Part shown: piece after piece, positions 55,831 through 64,000 of the stretch
How positions within the stretch are numbered: the stretch's first letter is position 1
How the letters are laid out: each line of letters begins with the position of its first letter
Assembly (NCBI RefSeq): GCF_905171765.1
Contig: NC_053392.1
Coordinates: 406,762,565-406,826,564 of the forward strand
Length of the DNA stretch: 64,000 bases
Direction: 5' to 3'
DNA from: Bufo bufo
Taxonomy: Eukaryota > Chordata > Amphibia > Anura > Bufonidae
Notes under the pieces: model-generated
What the model was told of the DNA's origin: nothing
Database searches by the model: none
What the model saw: the letters and a program-made list of their open reading frames with translations, nothing else
Program-made: the position numbers and the translations under genes

Positions 55831-57366
55831 AGCATCGTATCTAACACGTTTGAATTAGTAGATCCAGATTCTGACAAAGAAATCCGACCTGAAGTATCTG
55901 TTCTATGTACAGTGACTTCAGACCACGAACTGAAATCCCATCGTTTCAACAGGTTCTCCACCAGGATGTTGCTCGTTCGTGCTATAGCCTGTCTAGTTCA
56001 TATAGCTCAGTCGACATTACCTGTGAGCCAGAAGCCTTGCAAGGGTTGGCATCACTGCAAACATGCCTTTACTGCTAATAATCTGGAAGTCCAAGAACAT
56101 AATAATTCTCACTATACAACGTGAATGTTATGTTAAGGAAATAGACTACCTCAGGGAAGGCCAAACAGTCTCCAAGGATAGGGCTTTGAAAAGGCTTGAT
56201 CCTATCATTGACCAAAATGGGTTGCTAAGAATAGGAGGCCGTCCTCAAGAAGCCAAAGTGGGTTTTATGGAGAAACATCCCTTAATAATTCCCGGACATC
56301 ATTACGTCTCGACCCTGCTAGTGCTACATCACCATGTTCAAGTGGAACACCAGGGCCGATTGTTTACCGAAGGGAATCTACCGGACTATGGATAGTTGGA
56401 GCAAAGAGGTGTGTGAGCAAGCTCATCTTCAACTGCGTTACCTGTCGCAAACTTTGTGGCATGTTCCAGAACCAACTGATCTCCCAACTGAAAGACTCAG
56501 TACAGATTCTCCTTTCACCAACGTTGGTTTGGATGTATTCGGTCCTTTGTCAGTGGCTACATGGCACACTAGAAGTATTCACGCCACAGGCCCTCTGATG
56601 GTTCATTGCCATCAGAGGGCCTGTCAAGCATGTTCGTTCGGACAGAGGCATGAATTTTGTTGGGGCAGTGAACAAACTTCAAATTCCTTCCAACTTGGAC
56701 ACTACCAATGTGGAAAGATACTTAAATGAACAAGGATGCACCTGGACCTTTAATCTACCTCCTTCTTAAATGGGTTGCGTCTCGGAAAGGATGATAGGCA
56801 TAGCGCGAAAAATCTTGGATTCTATCTTCTTGCAAGTAGGGAGTATAAGACTCACGCATAAAAGTTTGACCAAATTCTTGGCAGAAGTTTCAGCTATCAT
56901 GAATGCTAGACTGTTGACTACCCTTTCCAGCGACCCTGAAGATTTGACTATCCTCACTCCTGCCATGTTACTCACGCAGAAAAACAGCACTCCGAGTGCT
57001 CCTCTTGGAAAATTCAATGACAAAAAACTCTACAGACGACAATGGAGGCAGGTACAAAGTCTTTCTAATGCCTTCTGGGACAGGTGGAGGAAGCAGTATA
57101 TCTGTACCTTACAATCAAGAAGGAAGTGGCAAATTAACAAGTGGAACATCAGAGCTGGGGATGTCGTGCTCATGAAAGACAACCAGTCACACCGGAATGA
57201 GTGGCCACTGGGCCTCATCACCAACACATTCCCAAGCACGGATGGGAACGTACGAAAGGCCGAGGTCAAAGCGTGGAAGCTTGGCGAATGCAAGCTATTC
57301 CTCAGGCCAGTAGCGGAACTGGTTTTGTTGTTTTCACCTGAAGGACCTAGTAGTGGCATCTGTTGA
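55831..57366 (+). pseudogene. BEL/Pao integrase and C-terminal domain
   Basis: Blocks in order: NGLLRIGGRPQEA and EKHPLIIPGHHYVSTLLVLH, HHVQVEHQGRLFTEG (zinc-binding H.H part), NCVTCRKLCG (C.C part), FTNVGLDVFGP (first Asp), VRSDRGMNFVGA (second Asp, about 56632), then SERMIGIARKIL where the family has an ERMIG motif with the catalytic Glu. The C-terminal LTPAMLL, QWRQVQSLSNAFWDRWRKQY and WPLGLI segments match the domain found at the end of BEL/Pao integrases. The region reads in several frames; 56770-57366 is one open frame of 198 codons. Confidence 0.87.
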
Positions 57367-57380
57367 CGTCAGGCGGGGAG

Positions 57381-58010
57381 TGTTTTGCCACAGTCAGTGT
57401 ATTCAGAAGTGTTTAGTGTGGTTGCACCATCTAGAGGTGTTAAATTGTATTAGATAACAATAACAAACAAAGAAATCCCTCAGAGGAGTTGCTACGCCGC
57501 TTATTTACCATAAATTTGAATTTTTATTAGAGGTCACATGGACCAGGCGTATTTTTGCAGCTCCTCTGACTAGTATTATTAAAACTCAATTTTATTGTAA
57601 TTATTTTTAAAAACACATATTACTTGGGAGCATATTTAAAACTTAGGAGTTAGCAACTCCAGGGTCGATTGCCAATTCTACTGATACAACTTGTGCCTCT
57701 GATACCTAGTTGTTCCTAGTGTTCAGTAACATCTGGTATTGAATAGTCTCTTACTGCAGAGAGTTATTATTAGGCCCCCTGACTAACTCCTACCTAAAAC
57801 TCTAAAACCTAAAACGGGGACACAGGTTTAGAGTTTTAGGTAGGAGTTGGTCAGGGGGCCTAATAATAACTCTCTGGAGTAAGAGACTATTCAATACCAG
57901 ATGTTACTGAGCACTAGGAACAACTAGGTATCAGAGGCACAAGTTGTATCAGTAGAATTGGCAATCGACCCTTAAATTGTATTACACTTTGTTTTCTTGT
58001 TAAAAGACTA
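57381..58010 (+). repeat. BEL/Pao 3' LTR start, interrupted
   Basis: A purine-rich aggcggggag (57371-57380) precedes TGTTTTGCCACAG, a typical LTR start. The LTR runs to 57452, is split by the foldback 57453-57971 and continues from about 57985. Its true right end cannot be fixed because the 5' LTR is absent. Confidence 0.6.
57453..57971. mobile_element. Foldback insertion, 519 bp
   Basis: The insert lies between two copies of ttaaattgtatta (57440-57452 and 57972-57984). Its right part (57663-57970) is a large hairpin: gggtcgattgccaattctac at the left of the hairpin and gaattggcaatcgaccct at its right, with arms of about 140 bp around cggggacacagg. The left 200 bp are unpaired. The 13-bp duplication suggests a retro-insertion, not a cut-and-paste element. 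Confidence 0.65.
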
Positions 58011-58011
58011 C

Positions 58012-58249
58012 TGCATTGTGGGTAATGTAGTGCATTGTGGGTTTTTGCAAGGCAAATCTGAGGGGTCAGCTGTAGCGTTGAAGATTACAAAGGGCTTAAT
58101 AAAATCTGTAAAAAGGAGATACAATTAGCAAAATGCAAAATGAACAGCAGGTATTAAAAGAGCAAAACAAATCCCCAAAAATTCTTTGGGTCCCCTAAAT
58201 AATGGTAAATGGGGGTAGTCACTGAAGAGAAGAAAAAGGCAGAGTTACA
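58012..58249. other. Junction between BEL LTR and LINE
   Basis: No frame recognised. gcattgtgggtaatgtagtgcattgtggg is a short direct repeat at 58013-58041. Confidence 0.4.
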
Positions 58250-60148
58250 ATTTTTTTTTTTATAGATCCGTATATACAAAAGAAGAGAAAGGAGCTGATA
58301 TCTGTAGTGCTGGGGCTGTTAGTACATCCAGTAATATACTCAATTGGCTAACTGTAGATATGGTCCAAGACAAGTTAAATAGGGTAAATGTGAACAAGGC
58401 TCCGGATCCAGATGGATTACACCCAAGAGTGCTTAAAGAGCTCAGTTCAGTCATTGCTGTGCCCCTGTTTATAATTTTAAAATATTTCTAGGTACTGGTA
58501 CAGTGCCAAGTGATTGGTGCAAGGCAAATGTGGTGCCTATATTCAAAAAGGATCTAGGTCCTTCACAGGTAATTATAGACCTATAGGTTTGGAAAGTATA
58601 GTTTGTATTTGGATTGAAAACTGGCTGAAGGACCGTATCCAGAGAGTTGTGGTCAATGATTCCTACTCAGAATGGTCCCAGGTTATACTGTAAGTGGTGG
58701 AACCTCAAGGTTCAGTGCTGGGCCCTCTATTATTTAATTTATTTATTAATGATATTGAGGATTGGATTCATAGCTCCATTTCTATTTTTGCAGATGACAC
58801 TAAGCTATGTAGTACTGTACAGTCTATGGAAGATGTCCATAAACTTCAAGCTGACTTGAACGCTCTGAGTGATTGGGCATCAACTTGGCAAATGACATGA
58901 GGCTCAATGTGGTCAAATGTAAAGTTATGCATCTTGCTAGTAATAATCTCCGTGCTTCATATTTCCTAGGTGATGTAACACTGGGAGAGTCACTTATAGA
59001 GAAGGATTTGGGTGTCCTTGTAGATGGTAGATTAAATAACAGAATACAATGTCAGTTGCTTCTAAGGCCACCAGGATATTGTCATTCATTAAACTAAGCA
59101 GGACTCGCGGGGCAGGGATGTAATGTTACCACTTTACAAAGCGTTGGTGCGGTCTCATCTGGAATATGCAGTTCAGTTCTGGGCACCAGTCCATAGAAAG
59201 GATGCACTGCAGCTGGAAAAACTACAGAGGAGAGCGACTAAACTGATAAGGGGCATGGAGGGCCTTAGTTATGAAGAAAGATTATAAGAATTGAATTTAT
59301 TTAGTCTTGAGAAGAGACATCTAAGGGGGGACATGATTAACCTATACAAATGTATAAATGGGCCATACAAAAAATAAGGTGAAAAACTGTTCCATGTAAA
59401 ATTCGCTCAAAAGACCCCCTTGCACTGCCTCCGACTGGAGAAGAAAAAGTTCTGTCTCCAGAAGCATCAAGCTGCTTTAGGCCTCATGCACACGACCGTT
59501 GTTGGGTTCCGTGTCCGTTGTTCAGTTTTCCGTGATTTTCAGCGGACCCATTGACAACTCGGAAAATACACCGTTTGTCATCCGCGTCCGTGAACTGTGT
59601 TTCCAGTCCGTGAAAAAAATAGGACCTGTCCTATTTTTTTCACGGAAACCGGTTCGCGGACCCATTCAAGTCAAGGGGTCCGTGAAAAAACACGGAGGCA
59701 CACAAGATTGTCGTCCGTGATCCATGTCCGTTTCCTATCATTTTCAAGGCAAACTTGACTTAGATTTTTTTTTCACTTTTCATGTCTGGTGATCCTCCAA
59801 AAATCAAGGAAGACACACGGGGGGAAAAACGGAAACGGATCACGGAACAACGGAACCCCATTTTGCGGACCGTGAAAAAATACTGTTGTGTGCATGAGGC
59901 CTTACTGTAAGAACTGTGAATCTGTGGAATAGACTTCCTCAGGATGTGGTCACAGCAGGAACAGTGGACAGTTTTAAAAAGGGTTTAGATGAATTCTTAA
60001 AAGTAAACAACATTAATGCTAATGAAAACGTGTAGAAATCTGAGTCTCACTTCCTTCTGGGATTCGCATCCCCACTTATCCCTTGGTTGAACTTGATGGA
60101 CTTACAGGTACGGTATGTCTTTTTCAACCGTATCAACTATGTAACTAT
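58250..60148 (+). pseudogene. CR1-like LINE reverse transcriptase, decayed
   Basis: The readable blocks are NKAPDPDGLHPRVLKELSS, a broken ANVVPIFKK segment, EPQGSVLGPLLFNLFINDIE, IFADDTKLC (the FADD catalytic pair, about 58788), LNALSDWASTWQM, KCKVMHLASNN and EKDLGVLVDGRL. These are in three frames with stops. The 3' part still shows [11 protein letters not shown] and a short [16 protein letters not shown] stretch. The tail ends with a ttcaaccgtatcaactatgt motif near 60143, found at the end of many amphibian CR1/L2-like LINEs. Open reading frame 1 is absent. A MITE lies at 59480-59901. Confidence 0.8.
59480..59901. mobile_element. PIF/Harbinger-like MITE (GGCCTCATGCAC family), copy 2
   Basis: GGCCTCATGCACACGACCGT faces tgtgtgcatgaggcc; TTA is at 59477-59479 and 59902-59904. 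The same ends as 44799-45122 place both in one family. The body has cacggaaac and ggtccgtgaaaaa blocks facing one another. Confidence 0.88.
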
Positions 60149-60530
60149 GCATCCTGGGAAAGAGAAGTATCCAGTCTCCAGCATCTCAGTGCTGTTCTAT
60201 GCATGTCTCCTTCTCAAACTCCACTAACCTTGCAAAAGCATATACTGTATGTTTTATCAATCAATCAATCAATCAATCATATACAATCACATATATACAA
60301 CCTGTTGACCAATAAACAAGTTAGACTTCAAAAAATAGTCCTCTTATTTGGAAGACAAGAATGGTTTATGCTGTATGTCAGCTCTCTAGGACGTACCGTT
60401 CCTGAGATATTCCCAATAAATTAGCCCCCCCCAAATACAAGCCTGCAATTCTTTCTCTTCAAATCGCAACTGCCATAAACACAGTTTTACTCCAGGTTTC
60501 TATAACAACCCAGCCATATTTCTTTACTGC
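60149..60530. other. No gene recognised; (ATCA)n at 60256-60280
   Basis: Apart from six ATCA repeats nothing is assigned. Confidence 0.6.
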
Positions 60531-60740
60531 TTAAAGGGGCGGTCACAGTGAAAGTCACAGTTAAAGGGGCAGTCACAGTGAAAGTCACAGTTAAAGGGGC
60601 GGTCACTGTGAAAGTCACAGTTAAAGGGGCAGTCACTGTGAAAGTCACAGTTAAAGGGGCGGTCACTGTGAAAGTCACAGTTAAAGGGGCGGTCACTGTG
60701 AAAGTCACAGTTAAAGGGTCGGTCACTGTGAAAGTCACAG
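60531..60740. repeat. 30-bp minisatellite, seven units
   Basis: The unit ttaaaggggcggtcacagtg plus aaagtcacag repeats seven times exactly (210 bp) with small variations (g/a in ggtcac, a/t in cacagtg). The tandem frames read here on both strands come from the repeat. Confidence 0.97.
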
Positions 60741-61084
60741 TTAACCACCTCCGGACCGCCTAACGCAGATTCGCGTTCCGGAGGTGGCAGCCCTGCGCTC
60801 AGCGACGCATATACGCGTCATCTCGCGTGAGCCGGGATTTCCTGTGAACACGCGCACACAGGCGCGCGCGCTCACAGGAACGGAAGGTAAGAGAGTTGAT
60901 CTCCAGCCTGCCAGCGGCGATCGTTCGCTGGCAGGCTGGAGATGTGTTTTTTTTAACCCCTAACAGGTATATTAGACGCTGTTATGATAACAGCGTCTAA
61001 TATACCTGCTACCTGGTCCTCTGGTGGTCCCCTTTGTTTGGATCGAACACCAGAGGACACAGGTAGCTCAGTAAAGTAGCACCA

Positions 61085-62015
61085 AGCACCACTACACTAC
61101 ACTACACCCCCCCGTCACTTATTAACCCCTTATTAGCCCCTGATCACCCCTGATCACCCCATATAGACTCCCTGATCACCCCCCTGTCATTGATCACCCC
61201 CCTGTCATTGATCACACCCCTGTAAAGCTCCATTCAGATGTCCGCATGATTTTTACGGATCCACTGATAGATGGATCGGATCCGCAAAACGCATACGGAC
61301 ATCTGAATGGAGCCTTACAGGGGCGTGATCAATGACTGTGGTGATCACCCCATATAGACTCCCTGATCACCCCCCTGTCATTGATTACCCCCCTGTAAGA
61401 TCCATTCAGATGTCCGCATGATTTTTACGGATCCACTGATAGACTGATCAGATCCGCAAAACGCATACGGACGTCTGAATAAAGCCTTACAGGGGCGTGA
61501 TCAATGACTGTGGTGATCACCCCATATAGACTCCCTGATCACCCCCCTGTCATTGATTACCCCCCTGTCATTGATCACACCCCTGTAAAGCTCCATTCAG
61601 ATGTCCGCATGATTTTTACGGATCCACTGATAGATGGATCGGATCCGCAAAACGCATACGGACATCTGAATGGAGCCTTACAGGGGCGTGATCAATGACT
61701 GTGGTGATCACCCCATATAGACTCCCTGATCACCCCCCCCTGTCATTGATCACCCCCCCTGTCATTGATCACCCCCCCCTGTCAGGCTGCATTCAGATGT
61801 CCGTATGATTTTTACGGATCCACGGATACATGGATCGGATCCGCAAAACACATACGGACATCTGAATGGAGCCTTATAGGGGGGTGATCAATGACAGGGG
61901 GGTGATCACCCCATATAGACTCCCTGATCACCCCCCTGTCATTGATCACCCCCCTGTCATTGATCACCCCCCTGTCATTGATCACCCCCTGTCATTGATC
62001 ACCCCCCTGTAAGGC
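61085..62015. repeat. gatcacccc array with embedded palindromes
   Basis: Short ctgtcattgatcacccccc repeats alternate with a segment of about 95 bp that is itself inverted: ctccattcagatgtccg...cggacatctgaatggag. These segments start near 61228, 61400, 61591 and 61788, giving a period of about 170-200 bp. Confidence 0.85.
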
Positions 62016-62019
62016 TCCA

Positions 62020-64000
62020 TTCAGACATTTTTTTGGCCCAAGTTAGCGGAAATTATTATTTTTTTCTTACAAAGTCTCATATTCCACTAACTTGTGTCAA
62101 AAAATAAAATCTCACATGAACTCACCATACCCCTCACGGAATCCAAATGCGTAAAATTTTTTAGACATTTATATTCCAGACTTCTTCTCACGCTTTAGGG
62201 CCCCTAGAATGCCAGGGCAGTATAAATACCCCACATGTGACCCCATTTCGGAAAGAAGACACCCCAAGGTATTCCGTGAGGGGCATATTGAGTCCATGAA
62301 AGATTGAAATTTTTGTCCCAAGTTAGCGGAAAGGGAGATTTTGTAAAAAAAAAATTAATAAAATCAATTTCCGCTAACTTGTGCCAAAAAAAATAAATTT
62401 CTATGAACTCGCCATGCCCCTCATTGAATACCTTGGGGTGTCTTCTTTCCAAAATGGGGTCACATGTGGGGTATTTATACTGCCCTGGCATTCTAGGGGC
62501 CCTAAAGCGTGAGAAGAAGTCTGGGATCCAAATGTCTAAAAATGCCCTCATAAAAGGAATGTGGGCCCCTTTGCGCATCTAGGCTGCAAAAAAGTGTCAC
62601 ACATCTGGTATCGCCGTACTCAGGAGAAGTTGGGGAATGTGTTTTGGGGTGTCATTTTACATATACCCATGCTGGGTGAGAGAAATATCTTGGCAAAAGA
62701 CAACTTTTCCCATTTTTTTATACAAAGTTGGCATTTGACCAAGATATTTATCTCACCCAGCATGGGTATATGTAAAATGACACCCCAAAACACATTGCCG
62801 AACTTCTCCTGAATACGGCGATACCAGATGTGTGACACTTTTTTGCAGCCTAGGTGGGCAAAGGGGCCCACATTCCAAAGAGCACCTTTCGGATTTCACA
62901 GGTCATTTACCTACTTACAACACATTAGGGCCCCTGGAAAATGCCAGGGCAGTATAACTACCCCACAAGTGACCCCATTTTGGAAAGAAGACACCCCAAG
63001 GTACTCTGTGAGGGGCATGGCAAGTTCCTAGAATTTTTTATTTTTTGTCACAAGTTAGTGGAAAATGATGATTTTTTATTTTTTTTTTTTCTTACAAAGT
63101 CTCATATTCCACTAACTTGTGACAAAAAATAAAAACTTCCATGAACTCACTATGCCCATCAGCGAATACCTTGGGGTGTCTTCTTTCCAAAATGGGGTCA
63201 CTTGTGGGGTAGTTATACTGCCCTGGCATTCTAGGGGCCCAAATGTGTGGTAAGGAGTTTGAAATCAAATTCTGTAAAAAATGACCAGTGAAATCCGAAA
63301 GGTGCTCTTTGGAATATGGGCCCCTTTGCCCACCTAGGCTGCAAAAAAGTGTCACACATCTGGTATCTCCGTATTCAGGAGAAGTTGGGGAATGTGTTTT
63401 GGGGTGTCATTTTACATATACCCATGCTGGGTGAGAGAAATATCTTGGCAAAAGACAACTTTTCCCATTTTTTTATACAAAGTTGGCATTTGACCAAGAT
63501 ATTTATCTCACCCAGCATGGGTATATGTAAAATGACACCCCAAAACACATTCCCCAACTTCTCCTGAGTACGGGGATATCAGATGTGTGACACTTTTTTG
63601 CAGCCTAGGTGGGCAAAGGGGCCCATATTCCAAAGAGCACCTTTCGGATTTCACTGGTCATTTTTTACAGAATTTGATTTCAAACTCCTTACCACACATT
63701 TGGGCCCCTAGAATGCCAGGGCAGTATAACTACCCCACAAGTGACCCCATTTTGGAAAGAAGACACCCCAAGGTATTCGCTGATGGGCATAGTGAGTTCA
63801 TAGAAGTTTTTATTTTTTGTCACAAGTTAGTGGAATATGAGACTTTGTATGAAAAAAAAAAAATCATCATTTTCCGCTAACTTGTGACAAAAAATAAAAA
63901 GTTCTATGAACTCACTATGCCCATCAGTGAATACCTTAGGGTGTCTACTTTCAGAAATGGGGTCATTTGTGGGGTGTTTGTACTGTCTGGGCATTGTAGA
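62020..64000. repeat. Alternating inverted-repeat array, second copy
   Basis: The gcctaggtgggcaaa / ctggtatcgccgtactc module occurs in plus orientation near 62566 and 63320 and in minus orientation near 62820 and 63600. It alternates with the ccccaaggtatt / cacaagttagtgga module. The last bases of the window match the reverse complement of 15940-16000. Confidence 0.88.

Larger units (their letters stand above)
43200..57452 (+). mobile_element. BEL/Pao retrotransposon, 5'-truncated and heavily interrupted
   Basis: The coding order is gag, protease, reverse transcriptase, A17/RNase H region, integrase, DUF5641-like C-terminus, then a 3' LTR start. The 5' LTR and the gag N-terminus are missing; the sequence starts beside the Helitron-like end. 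Insertions are 44799-45122, 46662-48561, 49005-54584, 54679-55666 and 57453-57971. A possible further insertion lies at 43783-44283. Removing target duplications restores the order of domains, so the provirus was one unit before these events. Confidence 0.85.
60741..64000 (-). mobile_element. piggyBac-family element without transposase, runs off the window
   Basis: TTAACCACCTCCGGACCGCC at 60741 starts a terminus resembling the right end of the piggyBac element at 26883 (TTAACTTCTTCCTGACCGCC). Hairpins follow in the same order: ccacctccgga...tccggaggtgg (60745-60787), cagcctgccagcg...cgctggcaggctg (60905-60941) and tattagacgctgttatgataacagcgtctaata (60969-61001). It then enters a gatcacccc array and the same alternating inverted array as 15523-18040, in the opposite order. 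No transposase frame is present, so it is an internally deleted relative. The left end should lie just outside the window. Confidence 0.75.

Noticed and set aside
60531..60740. CRISPR-like regular repeats
   Set aside because: The units are contiguous without spacers and the genome is vertebrate.
60487..60763. Periodic frames (TVTAPL- and VTVKGA-type) on both strands
   Set aside because: A 30-bp unit is a multiple of three, so all frames stay open. This is a minisatellite artefact.

Overview
The window reads as vertebrate, most likely anuran amphibian, intergenic DNA built almost wholly from mobile elements. The mix points that way: Tc1/mariner, hAT, piggyBac and many TTAA-flanked repeats, DIRS, BEL/Pao, chromodomain Ty3/gypsy, Penelope-like elements (PLEs), CR1-like LINEs and PIF/Harbinger-like MITEs together. 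I found no host protein-coding gene, no tRNA or rRNA gene and no CRISPR. Every convincing coding stretch belongs to a transposable element, and every one is broken.

Layout. 1-3 kb: TTAA-terminated non-autonomous repeats. 3-6.5 kb: a DIRS-type gag split by a 2.0-kb hAT-type element, itself hit by a Harbinger-like MITE. 6.5-12.2 kb: a complete hAT element (15-bp ends, 8-bp target duplication) with a decayed BED-finger transposase. 12.2-14.6 kb: AT-rich DNA with palindromes and a short LINE 3' end. 14.7-26.9 kb: a 12.2-kb piggyBac element carrying a palindromic MITE and an alternating inverted-repeat array; its transposase gene is split by a young 5.3-kb sushi/Tf1-type chromovirus. 27-32.4 kb: a TTAA MITE, then a 2.8-kb head-to-head inverted PLE pair with a solo LTR beside its centre. 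33.1-34.6 kb: a complete Tc1-like element. 35.3-36.7 kb: DIRS and mariner fragments. 36.7-42.2 kb: nested TTAA repeats, a LINE end and a Tc1-like end. 43.2-57.5 kb: a BEL/Pao provirus lacking its 5' end and interrupted by a MITE, a 1.9-kb TG...CA insertion, a second young chromovirus, a hAT-type MITE and a foldback. 58.2-60.1 kb: a decayed LINE holding another MITE. 60.5-64 kb: a 30-bp minisatellite, then a transposase-less relative of the piggyBac element running off the window.

The genes form no pathway; the biology is a layered record of insertions, most datable relative to one another by exact target-site duplications. The most informative signal is in the two chromoviruses. Each has a 10-nt segment about 27 nt after a TATA-like box in the LTR that is complementary to the sequence just after the LTR. 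The two copies differ in this segment by a matched, pairing-preserving change, which supports self-primed reverse transcription as known for the Tf1/sushi group. Other points worth a check are the alternating inverted arrays carried by the piggyBac family, the inverted PLE pair, the unassigned 1.9-kb insertion with a 4-bp duplication, and frameshifts that fall on homopolymers.
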